Positions 15,519 through 25,497 of a stretch of 64,000 nucleotides of DNA are shown piece by piece. The stretch lies in the NCBI RefSeq assembly GCF_000473145.1, contig NZ_KI421500.1:3797583-3861582 (forward strand), written 5' to 3'. The position numbers and the translations under genes were made by a program. Below the pieces are notes generated by a model that worked only from the letters and a program-made list of their open reading frames with translations, ran no database searches and had not been told where the DNA came from. Each line of letters starts with the position of its first letter. Position 1 is the stretch's first letter. The stretch comes from Leisingera daeponensis DSM 23529. Lineage in GTDB: Bacteria; Pseudomonadota; Alphaproteobacteria; Rhodobacterales; Rhodobacteraceae.

Positions 15519-16316
15519 ATGGATACAGCCACTGCCGCCGCATCCGTCCCGGAGACCGGCACGCCCCAAGAGGCCATCCGGGTAGAGGATTTGCACAAGT
15601 CCTTTGGCAATCTGGAGGTGCTCAAGGGCGTGGACCTGACAGCCCGGCAGGGGGATGTAGTGGCGATCATCGGCGGCTCCGGCTCCGGCAAGTCGACGAT
15701 GCTGCGCTGCATCAATTTTCTGGAGACGCCAAGCTCCGGCAAGATCGTGATCGGCGGCGAGGAAGTGGCGATGCGGGCTGACGGCAGCCCGGCCAATCAG
15801 AAGCAGATCGAAAAGATCCGGACCAAGCTGGCGATGGTGTTCCAGCAGTTCAATCTATGGACCCACCGCACCCTATTGGAAAACGTGATCGAGGTGCCGG
15901 TGCATGTGCTGAAAGTGCCCAAGGCGAAGGCCGTTGAGCGCGCCCGCGAATTGCTGGAGCGGGTTGGGCTGGGCGGCAAGGAAGACACTTTCCCTGCCTA
16001 TCTGTCCGGCGGCCAGCAGCAGCGGGCGGCGATTGCCCGGGCGCTGGCGGTAGACCCGTCGGCGATGCTGTTTGACGAGCCGACCTCGGCGCTGGACCCG
16101 GAACTGGTGGGCGAAGTGCTGACGGTGATCCGTGATCTGGCCGCCGAGGGCCGCACCATGCTGCTGGTCACCCACGAGATGAAATTCGCGCGCGAAGTCG
16201 CGAACCACGTTGTCTATCTTTACCAGGGCCGCATCGAAGAGCAGGGGCCGCCTGCCGAGGTCTTTGGCAACCCGCAATCAGACCGGCTCAAGCAGTTTTT
16301 AAGCTCAGTCGCCTGA
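15519..16316 (+). CDS. polar amino acid (probably arginine) ABC transporter ATP-binding protein
   Basis: A 265-residue ATPase of the HisP/GlnQ/AotP class. Visible motifs are Walker A GGSGSGKST, the Q-loop in FQQFNLW, signature LSGGQQQR, Walker B MLFDEPTSALD and switch His in LLVTHEMKFA. It energises import with the two permeases and the binding protein that follow. ATG 15519 has AAGGTG upstream and lies 49 nt after the promoter's -10 box. It is first in a four-gene importer operon divergent from the arginine transaminase operon, which is the main argument for a basic amino acid substrate. Confidence 0.9.
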   Translation: MDTATAAASVPETGTPQEAIRVEDLHKSFGNLEVLKGVDLTARQGDVVAIIGGSGSGKSTMLRCINFLETPSSGKIVIGGEEVAMRADGSPANQKQIEKIRTKLAMVFQQFNLWTHRTLLENVIEVPVHVLKVPKAKAVERARELLERVGLGGKEDTFPAYLSGGQQQRAAIARALAVDPSAMLFDEPTSALDPELVGEVLTVIRDLAAEGRTMLLVTHEMKFAREVANHVVYLYQGRIEEQGPPAEVFGNPQSDRLKQFLSSVA

Positions 16317-16356
16317 TCCACTGTCACCAAAACAAAAAACCAACTGGGAGAAGAAA

Positions 16357-17121
16357 ATGAAACTGAAAGCACTGCTTGCCGCTGCCACTGCAGCTGCTGC
16401 CCTTACCGCCGGTGCCGCCGCCGCGGAACAGGTCAAGATCGGCATCGCCGCGGAACCCTATCCGCCGTTTGCCTCGCTCGACAGCTCCGGTAACTGGGTT
16501 GGCTGGGAAGTCGAGGTGATCGGCGCCGTGTGTGCCGCCGCCGAACTGGACTGCGTGATCACCCCGGTGGCCTGGGACGGCATCATCCCGTCGCTGACCG
16601 GCCAGCAGATCGACGCCATCATGGCCTCCATGTCGATCACCGAGGAGCGGCAGAAGACCATTGATTTCTCTGATCCCTACTACAACACCCCCGCGGTGAT
16701 CGTGGCGGACAAGTCGATGGACATCGCGCCAACGCCGGATTCTCTGGCCGGCAAGATCCTTGGCATTCAGGCCTCAACCACGCACCAGGCCTATGCGCAG
16801 GCGCATTTCACCGGAGCAGAGCTGAAGGTTTATCAGACCCAGGACGAGGCAAACCAGGATCTGGTCGCGGGCCGTATTGACGCGACGCAGGCGGACAGCA
16901 TCGCGATGGCGGATTTTGTGAATTCCGACACCGGCAGCTGCTGCGAGATCAAGGGTGCGGTAGCGGATGATCCGGCGATCCTGGGTCTTGGCGTCGGCGC
17001 CGGCGTGCGCAAGGGCGACGACGCGCTGCGCGAGGCACTGAACAAGGGCATCGCAGCGATCCTGGCCGACGGCACCCACGAGAAGATCACGGCCAAATAC
17101 TTCACCACCAGCATCTACTAA
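16357..17121 (+). CDS. polar amino acid ABC transporter substrate-binding protein
   Basis: A 254-residue periplasmic binding protein (SBP_bac_3 family) with a Sec signal peptide of about 23 residues (MKLKALLAAATAAAALTAGAA, cut after AAA). The mature part begins with KIGIAAEPYPPFASLD and contains the family segment IMASMSITEERQKTIDFSDPYY. A CCEIKG Cys pair near residue 195 is unusual and might be a disulphide. ATG 16357 has GGGAGAAG upstream. It delivers the amino acid, probably arginine or a related guanidino compound, to the HisQ/HisM-type permeases encoded next. Confidence 0.9.
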   Translation: MKLKALLAAATAAAALTAGAAAAEQVKIGIAAEPYPPFASLDSSGNWVGWEVEVIGAVCAAAELDCVITPVAWDGIIPSLTGQQIDAIMASMSITEERQKTIDFSDPYYNTPAVIVADKSMDIAPTPDSLAGKILGIQASTTHQAYAQAHFTGAELKVYQTQDEANQDLVAGRIDATQADSIAMADFVNSDTGSCCEIKGAVADDPAILGLGVGAGVRKGDDALREALNKGIAAILADGTHEKITAKYFTTSIY

Positions 17122-17130
17122 GGTGCTGCC

Positions 17131-17877
17131 GTGACCGGACTGCTTGAATTACTGGGCCTCGGCGCCAGCGCGGAGCTGCTGTCGCTGTCGGGGTGGGGCG
17201 GCAACCTGCTGCGCGGGCTTGCCAACTCCCTGCAGATTGCCTTTGGCGCTTTTGGGCTGGGGCTGGTGATCGGGCTGTTCGGGGCCTACGGCAAACTCTA
17301 CGGCGGGAAGGTCACGCGTGATCTTCTCGCCATCTACACCACGGTGATCCGGGCGGTGCCGGAACTTGTGCTGATCCTGATCCTTTATTACGTCGGCAGC
17401 GATATCATCAACAAGATCTCTGAGGCGATGGGCGGCGGCCGGGTTGAAATCAACGGCGTTGCGGCCGGCATCTGGGTGCTGGGCGTGGTGCAAGGCGCCT
17501 ATGCCACAGAAGTCCTGCGCGGCGCCATCAAGGCGGTGCCGGTGGGGCAGATCGAGGCGGCGAAATCCTATGGCATGCCGGCCTTCATGACCATGCGGCG
17601 GGTGACGATCCCGGCGATGATGAGCTTTGCGGTTCCAGGGCTGGCAAACTTGTGGCTGATCGCCACCAAGGACACCGCGCTGCTGGCGGTGGTCGGCTTC
17701 AACGAGCTGACGCTGGAAACCCGCCAGGCGGCCAGCAGCACGCGGGCCTATTTCACCTTCTTCCTGGCGGCGGGTTTCCTGTACCTGATGGTGACGCTCT
17801 GCTCCGGCGTGGTTTTTGCCCGGGTCGAGAAATGGGCACGGCGCGGCCAGCCCTCTCTGAAGGGGGGCGCTCGATGA
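17131..17877 (+). CDS. amino acid ABC transporter permease (HisQ-type)
   Basis: A 248-residue membrane protein with about five transmembrane segments and the conserved EAA loop (GQIEAAKSYGMPAFMTMRRVTIPAM) that docks on the ATPase. The PEL segment (IRAVPELVLILILYY) is typical of HisQ/ArtQ permeases. The start is GTG 17131, 9 nt after the binding-protein stop. The 3' end overlaps the next permease gene by ATGA (17874-17877), so the two are made in equal amounts and probably form a heterodimer. Confidence 0.9.
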   Translation: MTGLLELLGLGASAELLSLSGWGGNLLRGLANSLQIAFGAFGLGLVIGLFGAYGKLYGGKVTRDLLAIYTTVIRAVPELVLILILYYVGSDIINKISEAMGGGRVEINGVAAGIWVLGVVQGAYATEVLRGAIKAVPVGQIEAAKSYGMPAFMTMRRVTIPAMMSFAVPGLANLWLIATKDTALLAVVGFNELTLETRQAASSTRAYFTFFLAAGFLYLMVTLCSGVVFARVEKWARRGQPSLKGGAR

Positions 17878-18635
17878 TCAGTCTGAAGGAGCTGATGCAA
17901 CCGCACCGTATCGTGATGATGCTGGTCTTCGCGGGGATCGTGATTTGGTGCGCCTTTGCGCTGCGCTGGGACTGGGTCCCGAAATACGCGCCGCTGGCGC
18001 TGGAGGGGCTGTGGACGACGATCTGGATCCTCGTGGTCTCCACTTTCCTCGGCTTCCTGTTGGCGGTGCCGCTGGGGTTGGCGCAGGCTGTTGGTCCCTG
18101 GTATCTGTCGATCCCTGCGCGCACCTTCTGCACCATCATCCGCGGCACGCCGCTCCTCTTGCAGATCTGGCTGCTCTACTACGGACTGGGGTCTCTGTTT
18201 CCGCAGTTTCCCTGGATCCGTTCGTCCGAGCTGTGGCCTTACCTGCGCCAGGCCTGGCCCTATGCGGTGCTGGCGCTGACGCTGTCTTACGCCGGCTATG
18301 AGGGAGAGGTGATGCGGGGCGCGTTTTCCGGGGTGGCCAAGGGGCAGCTGGAGGCGGCCAAGTCGTTCGGCATGCCGCGCTTCACCATTTTCCGCCGCAT
18401 CTGGCTGCCGCAAGCGGTGCGCAATGTCCTGCCGACCCTTGGCGGCGAGACCATCCTGCAATTGAAGGCAACGCCGCTGGTGGCGACCATCACGGTGATG
18501 GAAATCTATGCGGTGTCGTCGCGCGTTCGGGCTGATACGTTCATCGTTTATGAGCCGCTCTTGCTGCTGGCGCTTGTCTATATGGCGATTGCCGGAGTGA
18601 TCGCGCTGGCCTTCCGGCGGCTTGAGAAAGGTTGA
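17874..18635 (+). CDS. amino acid ABC transporter permease (HisM-type)
   Basis: A 253-residue permease with the family's RGTPLLLQIWLLYYG segment and EAA loop (GQLEAAKSFGMPRFTIFRRIWLPQA). Its start ATG overlaps the stop of the HisQ-type gene. It forms the second half of the membrane channel of the importer. It ends the operon; 138 bp of non-coding DNA then separates it from the nos cluster. Confidence 0.9.
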   Translation: MISLKELMQPHRIVMMLVFAGIVIWCAFALRWDWVPKYAPLALEGLWTTIWILVVSTFLGFLLAVPLGLAQAVGPWYLSIPARTFCTIIRGTPLLLQIWLLYYGLGSLFPQFPWIRSSELWPYLRQAWPYAVLALTLSYAGYEGEVMRGAFSGVAKGQLEAAKSFGMPRFTIFRRIWLPQAVRNVLPTLGGETILQLKATPLVATITVMEIYAVSSRVRADTFIVYEPLLLLALVYMAIAGVIALAFRRLEKG

Positions 18636-18697
18636 GCAGACGGGCGCTTAGGCCGTTTTGCGGTGAATTGACGAATGTTCGGGAATTTCAGGTTTAT

Positions 18698-18711
18698 CTG
18701 ACATACATCAA
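18698..18711 (+). promoter_or_regulatory. Crp/Fnr-type box (FnrL/NnrR/Dnr-like) upstream of the nos operon
   Basis: CTGAC-ATAC-ATCAA matches the TTGAC-N4-ATCAA type of consensus at all positions but the first base. It lies 63 bp before the first gene of the nos operon, a suitable activator position. Roseobacter denitrification genes are commonly controlled by FnrL (oxygen) or NnrR/Dnr (NO). Which one acts here cannot be read from the site. Confidence 0.6.
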
Positions 18712-18773
18712 ATAACGGCCCTGCGGTTCCCCGTAGTGTCAGCGGCAAATGCAGCAAGAGAATCTTGTAACAG

Positions 18774-19238
18774 ATGCCGCGTAGCCTTTTCATATCCACT
18801 GTTTGCCGCGCCGGGCTGTTCCGGCGGCTGGCTGGGATGTGCGCGGCATTCATGCTGGTGCTGCAGGTGGCCTTTCCCGGTGCGGGGCAGGCCGCAGCCG
18901 GCGGCGAGTGGATTGAAATCTGCGGCGAGTTCGGCGTGGTTGAGATACAAGTCGCCGGTGAAGCCAGCGAAGAAACGCAGGACTGCCCCGAATGCGGCAC
19001 CTGCGTTTTATGCGCTGCTGAAACCGGGGCTGTGCCGATAAGCCATCTGCCTTCCGGCATCACCCATGCGGCGGACACCATCGTACTGCTGCCTGCGGGG
19101 GCCGCGGCGTACCCAAATCCGGCGCAATTCTGGCATGACGGCCGCGGTCCTCCGCTGGCAAACAAAATAGAACCCGAACGCGCCGTGGGCGCGTCCATGG
19201 CAGCCACTCAAAATAAAGGAGAGGCGCCATGGTCCTGA
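18774..19238 (+). CDS. small exported Cys-rich protein preceding nosR (DUF2946-like)
   Basis: A 154-residue protein with an N-terminal hydrophobic signal (AGMCAAFMLVLQVAFPGAGQAAA). A mature part carries EWIEICGEFG and a CPECGTCVLC cluster, a layout like DUF2946 proteins, which often sit with copper or metal genes. The assignment is tentative. The start could be ATG 18774 or the internal ATG 18837; neither has a strong ribosome site. The stop overlaps the nosR start by 10 nt (19229-19238), so it is the first cistron of the nos operon. With six Cys it might bind copper or haem for nitrous oxide reductase assembly; that is speculation from position. Confidence 0.65.
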   Translation: MPRSLFISTVCRAGLFRRLAGMCAAFMLVLQVAFPGAGQAAAGGEWIEICGEFGVVEIQVAGEASEETQDCPECGTCVLCAAETGAVPISHLPSGITHAADTIVLLPAGAAAYPNPAQFWHDGRGPPLANKIEPERAVGASMAATQNKGEAPWS

Positions 19239-21418
19239 CATGCGCCTTGCGGGGCTGGCTGACAGCCCTTGTGATGACAATCGCCGCGCTTTTCGCTGCG
19301 CCGGCTGAGGCAGACAGCCTCGGCAGCTTCCTGACAGAACTGATACCCGCCGATCTGGTGCCCGGCGCGGACGGCTTTGGCCCGGTGCGCACGGATGTGC
19401 CGGTGGCACCAGTCCTGAAGGCGGGCGAAACGGTCGCCTATGCCTTTCTGACCTCCGATTTCGTCGGCACAACCGGCTACAGCGGCAAGCCGATCCATGT
19501 GGTGGCTGCAATTGACACCGATGCGGTGCTGACGGGTGTGAAACTGGTCAAACACTCCGAGCCGATCGTGCTGATCGGCATTCCGAACTCCAAGATGGTC
19601 AAGCTGACCGAAAGCTATGCCGGGCTGGACCTGAAGGCCGAGGCGGCGGCCGGCGGCGATGCCCATGACCTCGACATCATCTCCGGCGCGACGGTGACGA
19701 TCATGGTGATCGACGACAGCCTGGTGCGCGCGGGGATCAAGGTGGCGCGCGCGCTGGGGCTGGGGGGCTTGTCGCCGGTGCAGGCGGACGGGCCGAAACG
19801 TGAGCTCGACATGGCCCGCGAGGAGGCTGCGGACTGGACCACGCTGGCAGGCGACGGCTCTGTGCGGCGGATGACTTTGGACGTTGGCCAGATCAACACG
19901 GCCTTCGAGGCCACCGGCGACCAGCGCGCGATCCGGCGGCGGGAGCGCGGCGCGCCGGACGACACCTTTATCGACATGCACATGGCCCTGGTATCTGTAC
20001 CCTCCATCGGCAAGTCGCTGCTGGGCGAGGCGGAGTACCAGAACCTCAAGTCCTGGCTGAAGGAGGGCGAGCACGCCATTCTGGTGCTGGGGCGCGGCAG
20101 TTACAGCTTCAAAGGCTCTGGCTATGTGCGTGGCGGGATTTTCGACCGTGTCCAGCTGATCCAGGGCGATGCCTCGGTGCGTTTCTTTGACCGCCAGCAC
20201 AAACGGCTGGGGTCGCTTGCCACAGCGGACAGCCCCAGCTTTGCAGAGCTGGACCTGTTCAAGATCCCGGCGGATGCGGAGTTTGATCCGGCTGAACCCT
20301 TCCGCCTGCAACTCTTGGTGCAGCGCTCCGTGGGCGCGCTGGAACGGGCGTTTTTGACCTTCGATCTGGGCTACAAGCTGCCGGAACAGTACCTGCTGCC
20401 CGCCGCGCCTGCGCCCAAGGTGGTGGAGGATGACACGAGCGAGGCCGCCGCCAAGGCCGCCCTGTGGCAGCGGATCTGGAAGGACCGCACCGTCGAGATC
20501 GGGGTTCTGGCCGTGATGCTGGTGGTGCTGACGGGTGTGTTCTTCTTCCAGTTCCAGGCGACTGTGAACGCACGCACCTTCTATTGGTTCCGGATCGGAT
20601 ATCTGACCGTCACCCTGGTGTTCCTGGGCTGGTACGCCAATGCGCAGCTAAGCGTGGTGAACCTGATGGCGCTAGCGGGATCTTTGCGCAGCGGCTTTTC
20701 CTGGGACGCGTTCCTTCTGGATCCGCTGGTGTTCATTCAGTGGTTTGCGGTAGCTGCTGCGCTCTTGTTCTGGGGCCGGGGCGCCTATTGCGGCTGGCTG
20801 TGCCCGTTCGGCGCGCTGCAGGAGCTGACCAACAAGATTGCCCGCGCCTTCAAGGTGCCGCAAATCACCCTGCCGTGGGGCCTGCATGAGCGCCTGTGGC
20901 CTGCAAAATACATGATTTTCCTTGGCCTTTTCGGTGTCTCGATGGTGTCGATCCCGCTGGCCGAGACCTATGCCGAGGTGGAGCCGTTCAAGACCGCGAT
21001 CATCCTGAAATTCGTGCGCGACTGGCCGTTTGTGGTCTTTGCGGTGGCGCTGCTGCTGGCCGGGCTGTTCATCGAACGGTTCTACTGCCGCTACATGTGC
21101 CCGCTAGGCGCGGCGCTGGCGATCCCGGCCCGGGTGCGGATGTTCGACTGGCTGAAGCGCTACCACGAATGCGGCCATCCCTGCCAGACCTGTGCCAACG
21201 AGTGCCCGGTTCAGGCCATCCACCCTACGGGTGAGATCAACCCGAACGAATGCGTGAACTGCCTGCATTGCCAGGTTCTCTATCAATCCGACGCCAAATG
21301 CCCGGTTGTCATCAAACAGCTGAAACGCCGGGCCAAGACCGGCAGCCCCGCACCGGACGTTGCTCTGGGCCGGCCGCCTGCCAATCACCCCAACGCGAAC
21401 AGGATCAAAGTTTCCTGA
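19229..21418 (+). CDS. nosR: NosR, membrane flavo-iron-sulphur protein for nitrous oxide reduction
   Basis: A 729-residue polytopic protein required for nosZ expression and electron supply to NosZ. The order is signal/TM (about 8-28), a periplasmic FMN-binding domain with SGAT at 152-155 (T155 is the likely flavinylated residue), and a second membrane domain with [12 protein letters not shown] and [11 protein letters not shown] motifs. The C-terminal cytoplasmic 4Fe-4S region has [13 protein letters not shown] and CVNCLHCQ. Full length for the family. ATG 19229 follows GGAGAGG and overlaps the preceding gene. Covalent FMN normally needs the ApbE-like NosX, which is absent from this cluster. 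Confidence 0.95.
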   Translation: MVLTCALRGWLTALVMTIAALFAAPAEADSLGSFLTELIPADLVPGADGFGPVRTDVPVAPVLKAGETVAYAFLTSDFVGTTGYSGKPIHVVAAIDTDAVLTGVKLVKHSEPIVLIGIPNSKMVKLTESYAGLDLKAEAAAGGDAHDLDIISGATVTIMVIDDSLVRAGIKVARALGLGGLSPVQADGPKRELDMAREEAADWTTLAGDGSVRRMTLDVGQINTAFEATGDQRAIRRRERGAPDDTFIDMHMALVSVPSIGKSLLGEAEYQNLKSWLKEGEHAILVLGRGSYSFKGSGYVRGGIFDRVQLIQGDASVRFFDRQHKRLGSLATADSPSFAELDLFKIPADAEFDPAEPFRLQLLVQRSVGALERAFLTFDLGYKLPEQYLLPAAPAPKVVEDDTSEAAAKAALWQRIWKDRTVEIGVLAVMLVVLTGVFFFQFQATVNARTFYWFRIGYLTVTLVFLGWYANAQLSVVNLMALAGSLRSGFSWDAFLLDPLVFIQWFAVAAALLFWGRGAYCGWLCPFGALQELTNKIARAFKVPQITLPWGLHERLWPAKYMIFLGLFGVSMVSIPLAETYAEVEPFKTAIILKFVRDWPFVVFAVALLLAGLFIERFYCRYMCPLGAALAIPARVRMFDWLKRYHECGHPCQTCANECPVQAIHPTGEINPNECVNCLHCQVLYQSDAKCPVVIKQLKRRAKTGSPAPDVALGRPPANHPNANRIKVS

Positions 21419-21429
21419 AGGAGGACATC

Positions 21430-23337
21430 ATGTCTGAAGACCTGAATAACAAACTGCCCGTCACCCGCCGCGGCCTCTTGGGCGCCACTGCCACTGGTGC
21501 CGTCCTGGCAGCCACCGGCGCCGGCTCCGCCCTGCTGGGAGCCAAGCCCGCACAGGCCGCTGGCGTCAACCTGGAGCCGGGCGAGCTGGATGAATACTAC
21601 GGTTTCTGGTCCTCGGGCCAGACCGGCGAACTGCGCATACTGGGCGTACCGTCCATGCGCGAGCTGATGCGGATCCCGGTGTTCAACCGCTGCTCCGCCA
21701 CCGGCTGGGGCCAGACCAACGAGTCCAAGAAAATCCTGACCGAGGGCCTGCTGCCGGAGACCAAGGAATTCCTGGCCGCCAACGGCAAGGAAACCTATGA
21801 CAACGGCGACCTGCACCACCCGCATATGTCGTTCACCGACGGTACCTATGACGGCCGTTACCTGTTCATGAACGATAAGGCGAACACCCGTGTGGCCCGG
21901 GTGCGCTGCGATGTGATGAAATGCGACAAGATCATCGAGATCCCCAACGCCAAGGACATCCACGGCCTGCGCCCGCAGAAGTTCCCGCGCACCGGCTATG
22001 TCTTTGCCAACGGCGAGCATGAGGCGCCGCTGGTCAATGACGGCCAGATCCTGGACGATCCGTCGCAATACGTGAACATCTTCTCCGCCATCGACGGCGA
22101 CACCATGGAAGTCGCCTGGCAGGTGATCGTCTCGGGCAACCTGGACAACACCGACTGCGATTATCAGGGCAAATACGCCTACTCGACCTCCTACAACTCG
22201 GAAATGGGCATGACCCTGGCCGAGATGACCGAGAACGAGCTGGATCACGTGGTTGTCTTCAACATCGCGGCCATCGAAGCTGCCATTGAAGCCGGCGAGT
22301 ACCAGGAGCTGAACGGCGCCAAGGTGGTTGACGGCCGCAAGGAAGCGCCGGGCAAGCTGACCCGCTACATTCCGATCCCGAACTCGCCGCACGGCATCAA
22401 CACCGCGCCCGACAAGAAGCACGTCTGCGTCAACGGCAAGCTGTCTCCGACCGTCTCGGTGATCGACGTCGAGAAGCTGGACGCGCTGTTTGAGGCCGAC
22501 GCCGATCCGCGCTCGGCCATCGTGGCGGAACCGCAGCTGGGTCTTGGGCCGCTTCACACCGCATTTGACAACCGCGGCTATGCCTACACCACCCTGTTCC
22601 TCGACAGCCAGGTGGTGAAATGGGACATCGCCAAGGCGATTGAGGCCTATGCGGGTGCCGATGTGGACCCGATCCTGGACAAGGTCGATGTGCAGTACCA
22701 GCCGGGCCACAATTCCACTTCCATGGGTGAAACCGCCGAAGCGGACGGCAAATGGCTGATCTCGATGAACAAGTTCTCCAAGGACCGGTTCCTGAACGTC
22801 GGCCCCCTGAAACCCGAGAACGAGCAGCTGATCGACATCTCCGGCGACAAGATGAAGGTTGTGCACGACGGCCCGACCTTTGCAGAGCCGCACGACTCGA
22901 TCATCGTGCACCGCTCCAAGGTAAACCCCGCCAGCATCTGGGACCGCAACGACCCGATGTGGGAAGATGCGCGCAAGCAGGCCGAGGCGGATGGCGTCGA
23001 TCTGGACGACTATCAGGACACCATCATCCGCGATGGCGACAAGGTGCGCGTCTACATGTCGAGCCAAGCGCCGAACTTCAGCATTGAGAAGTTCACCGTC
23101 AAGCAGGGCGATGAGGTCACCGTCTACGTCACCAACCTGGATGACATCGACGATCTGACCCATGGCTTCTGCCTGTCGAACTTCGGCGTCGCGATGGAAG
23201 TCGGGCCGCAGGCCACTGCCTCCGTCACCTTCAAGGCGGAGCGTCCGGGCGTGCACTGGTACTACTGCCAGTGGTTCTGCCACGCGCTGCACATGGAAAT
23301 GCGCGGCCGGATGCTGGTCGAGCCGCGGAGCGCATAA
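21430..23337 (+). CDS. nosZ: nitrous oxide reductase catalytic subunit NosZ
   Basis: A 635-residue periplasmic multicopper enzyme reducing N2O to N2, clade I by its Tat signal (TRRGLLGA, residues 12-19). The N-terminal beta-propeller has the DLHHPHMS segment and other His ligands for the CuZ cluster. The C-terminal cupredoxin domain carries the CuA site C613-x-W615-x-C617-xxx-H621-xx-M624. Start ATG 21430 follows GGAGGACATC 11 nt after nosR. All ligands I can see are intact, so it should be active if copper is delivered by NosD, F, Y and L, encoded next. Confidence 0.97.
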   Translation: MSEDLNNKLPVTRRGLLGATATGAVLAATGAGSALLGAKPAQAAGVNLEPGELDEYYGFWSSGQTGELRILGVPSMRELMRIPVFNRCSATGWGQTNESKKILTEGLLPETKEFLAANGKETYDNGDLHHPHMSFTDGTYDGRYLFMNDKANTRVARVRCDVMKCDKIIEIPNAKDIHGLRPQKFPRTGYVFANGEHEAPLVNDGQILDDPSQYVNIFSAIDGDTMEVAWQVIVSGNLDNTDCDYQGKYAYSTSYNSEMGMTLAEMTENELDHVVVFNIAAIEAAIEAGEYQELNGAKVVDGRKEAPGKLTRYIPIPNSPHGINTAPDKKHVCVNGKLSPTVSVIDVEKLDALFEADADPRSAIVAEPQLGLGPLHTAFDNRGYAYTTLFLDSQVVKWDIAKAIEAYAGADVDPILDKVDVQYQPGHNSTSMGETAEADGKWLISMNKFSKDRFLNVGPLKPENEQLIDISGDKMKVVHDGPTFAEPHDSIIVHRSKVNPASIWDRNDPMWEDARKQAEADGVDLDDYQDTIIRDGDKVRVYMSSQAPNFSIEKFTVKQGDEVTVYVTNLDDIDDLTHGFCLSNFGVAMEVGPQATASVTFKAERPGVHWYYCQWFCHALHMEMRGRMLVEPRSA

Positions 23338-23339
23338 AC

Positions 23340-24608
23340 ATGAAACGGCTCCTGCCCACATCGTTTGTTGCGGCTCTCTCCTGCCTGGCGCCCGCTTGGG
23401 CGGCGGACTGGGATGTGCCCAACCGGGCAGGGGCAATTTCCGAAACACTGGCGCAGGCGGCGGATGGCGACACCCTCCGCCTCGCCCCCGGCGACTATGC
23501 CGAAACCCTGGTGCTGGACCGCCCTGTCATCATCGATGGCCAGGGCCATGCCACACTGGACGGCCGGGGGCTGGGGTCGGTCATCACAGTGACTGGCCCC
23601 GGCATTACCGTGCAGAACCTGACGGTTGTTGGCTCCGGCTCTTCGCATCAGGAGATCGACAGCGGCATCAAGCTCACCAAAACCGCGAAGGCGCCGAAGA
23701 TCCTGAACAATGTGCTGCTGGGCAACCTGTACGGCGTAGACGTGCACGGCGCAAAGGACAGTCTGGTGCAGGGCAACCGGATCGAGGGGCGCCTGGACCG
23801 GCACATGAATGCGCGCGGCAACGGGGTCTATGTCTGGAACGCGCCGGGCGCCGTGGTGGACGGCAACGACATCCGCTTTGGCCGCGACGGGATCTTTGTG
23901 AACAGTTCCAAGAAGAACGCCTTTACCAACAACACCTTTCGCGACCTGCGCTTTGCCGTGCATTACATGTACGCCGACAATTCCGAAGTTTCGGGCAATG
24001 TCTCGATCGGCAATCACCTCGGCTATGCGGTGATGTTTTCCAAACGGGTCAAGGTGAGCGGGAATGTCTCGCTGAATGACCGCGACCACGGGGTGATGCT
24101 GAACTACGCTAACCAGGGCGAGGTGCGCGGCAACTATGTGAAGGGCGCCAAGGACAAATGCACCTTCCTTTATAACGCGCACAAGAATGATTTCTCCGGC
24201 AACTGGTTCGAGGGCTGCGGCATCGGCATCCACTTTACCGCAGGCAGCGACGGCAACCGGATGGTTGGGAACGCCTTTGTCGGCAACCGGCATCAGGTGA
24301 AATTCGTCTCCACCAAATGGGTGGAGTGGAGCGAGGAAGGCCGCGGCAACTACTGGTCCGACTTCGCGGGTTTTGATGTGGACGGGGACGGCATCGCCGA
24401 TGCGCCTTATCGTCCGAACGACAGCATGGATCATGTGCTGTGGACGCAGCCGGCGGCGAAACTGCTGATGGGATCGCCCGCGGTGCAGCTGGTGCGCTGG
24501 TCCCAGTCAGCGTTTCCGGCGCTGCTGCCCGGCGGGGTGATCGACAGCCACCCGCTGATGCGGCCAGCGCGGCCCGATGCCGCCAGAAAGGTTGAACAGG
24601 ATGGATAA
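23340..24608 (+). CDS. nosD: NosD, periplasmic copper-site maturation protein
   Basis: A 422-residue periplasmic protein with a Sec signal (MKRLLPTSFVAALSCLAPAWA) followed by a right-handed beta-helix of CASH-type repeats (repeated NxxxGNxxxxN turns, such as VWNAPGAVVDGNDIRF). It delivers copper or sulphide to the CuZ site with the NosFY transporter. ATG 23340 lies just after the nosZ stop. The 3' end overlaps nosF by 8 nt. Confidence 0.93.
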   Translation: MKRLLPTSFVAALSCLAPAWAADWDVPNRAGAISETLAQAADGDTLRLAPGDYAETLVLDRPVIIDGQGHATLDGRGLGSVITVTGPGITVQNLTVVGSGSSHQEIDSGIKLTKTAKAPKILNNVLLGNLYGVDVHGAKDSLVQGNRIEGRLDRHMNARGNGVYVWNAPGAVVDGNDIRFGRDGIFVNSSKKNAFTNNTFRDLRFAVHYMYADNSEVSGNVSIGNHLGYAVMFSKRVKVSGNVSLNDRDHGVMLNYANQGEVRGNYVKGAKDKCTFLYNAHKNDFSGNWFEGCGIGIHFTAGSDGNRMVGNAFVGNRHQVKFVSTKWVEWSEEGRGNYWSDFAGFDVDGDGIADAPYRPNDSMDHVLWTQPAAKLLMGSPAVQLVRWSQSAFPALLPGGVIDSHPLMRPARPDAARKVEQDG

Positions 24609-25497
24609 CTCTCCGCTGCAGATCCGCGCGCTGGACAAGTTCCGCGGCAAGACACAGGTGCTGCATGGCATCGATCTGGTCATTGCGCCGGGTGAGCGTC
24701 TGGCGCTCTTGGGCCACAACGGCGCAGGCAAGTCGACCTTGATCAAGGCGGTGCTGGGCCTGATCCGGCATGAGGGCGGCAGCATCCGCATTTGCGGTGC
24801 AGCCCCCGGCAGCGCCGCGGCGCGGGCCGCCACTGCCTTTCTGCCGGAGGCGGTCAGCTTTCACCCGGCGCTGACGGGACATGAGCAGCTGACGCTGTTT
24901 GCCCGCCTGGCCGGCGAACGCGCGGATATTGACGGCCTCCTGGGACGGGTTGGCCTGGGAGAAGCGATGCATCGCCGCATCGGGGCCTATTCCAAGGGTA
25001 TGCGGCAGCGGCTGGGGCTGGCGCAGGTGCTGCTGGGCCGCCCGAAACTGGCACTGCTGGACGAACCCACCAGCGGGCTGGATCCAATCTCGCGGCAGGA
25101 TCTCTATGCCATCATCAACGAGCTGGCGGAACAGGGCGCGGCGGTGCTGATCGCCTCCCACGCGCTGACAGAGGTGGAGGCCCGCACCGACCGCATCGCC
25201 ATCCTGCGCAAGGGCGTGAAGGTGGCCGACGACACGCTGGCGGGCCTGTCGGCGCAGGCCGGACTGCCGGTCAAGCTGCGGGTGCAGGCCAGCGGCGCGC
25301 ACGCTGACCGGATCGCAACCGAAACCGGCGGGCGGCGGATCAATGGCGCCTCGGTCGAGATCCTGTGCTCACCGCAGGACAAGATGGCTGAGCTGCGCAA
25401 GATCGCCGCCATGGGTGACGCTGTGGCCGACATCGACATGGTGCCGCCGCGGCTGGAAGACCTCTATCGCCATTACTCCGGGGAGGACCGCAAATGA
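24601..25497 (+). CDS. nosF: NosF, ABC transporter ATP-binding protein
   Basis: A 298-residue ABC ATPase working with NosY and NosD to mature the CuZ centre. Walker A GHNGAGKST, signature YSKGMRQRLG, Walker B LALLDEPTSGLDP and the switch His in LIASHALTE are present. ATG 24601 overlaps the nosD stop, and the stop overlaps nosY by ATGA. Length and organisation are standard. Confidence 0.94.
   Translation: MDNSPLQIRALDKFRGKTQVLHGIDLVIAPGERLALLGHNGAGKSTLIKAVLGLIRHEGGSIRICGAAPGSAAARAATAFLPEAVSFHPALTGHEQLTLFARLAGERADIDGLLGRVGLGEAMHRRIGAYSKGMRQRLGLAQVLLGRPKLALLDEPTSGLDPISRQDLYAIINELAEQGAAVLIASHALTEVEARTDRIAILRKGVKVADDTLAGLSAQAGLPVKLRVQASGAHADRIATETGGRRINGASVEILCSPQDKMAELRKIAAMGDAVADIDMVPPRLEDLYRHYSGEDRK

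Noticed and set aside
21385..23448. 687-codon open frame antisense to nosZ
   Set aside because: Shadow of the highly biased nosZ codon use; no recognisable motif.
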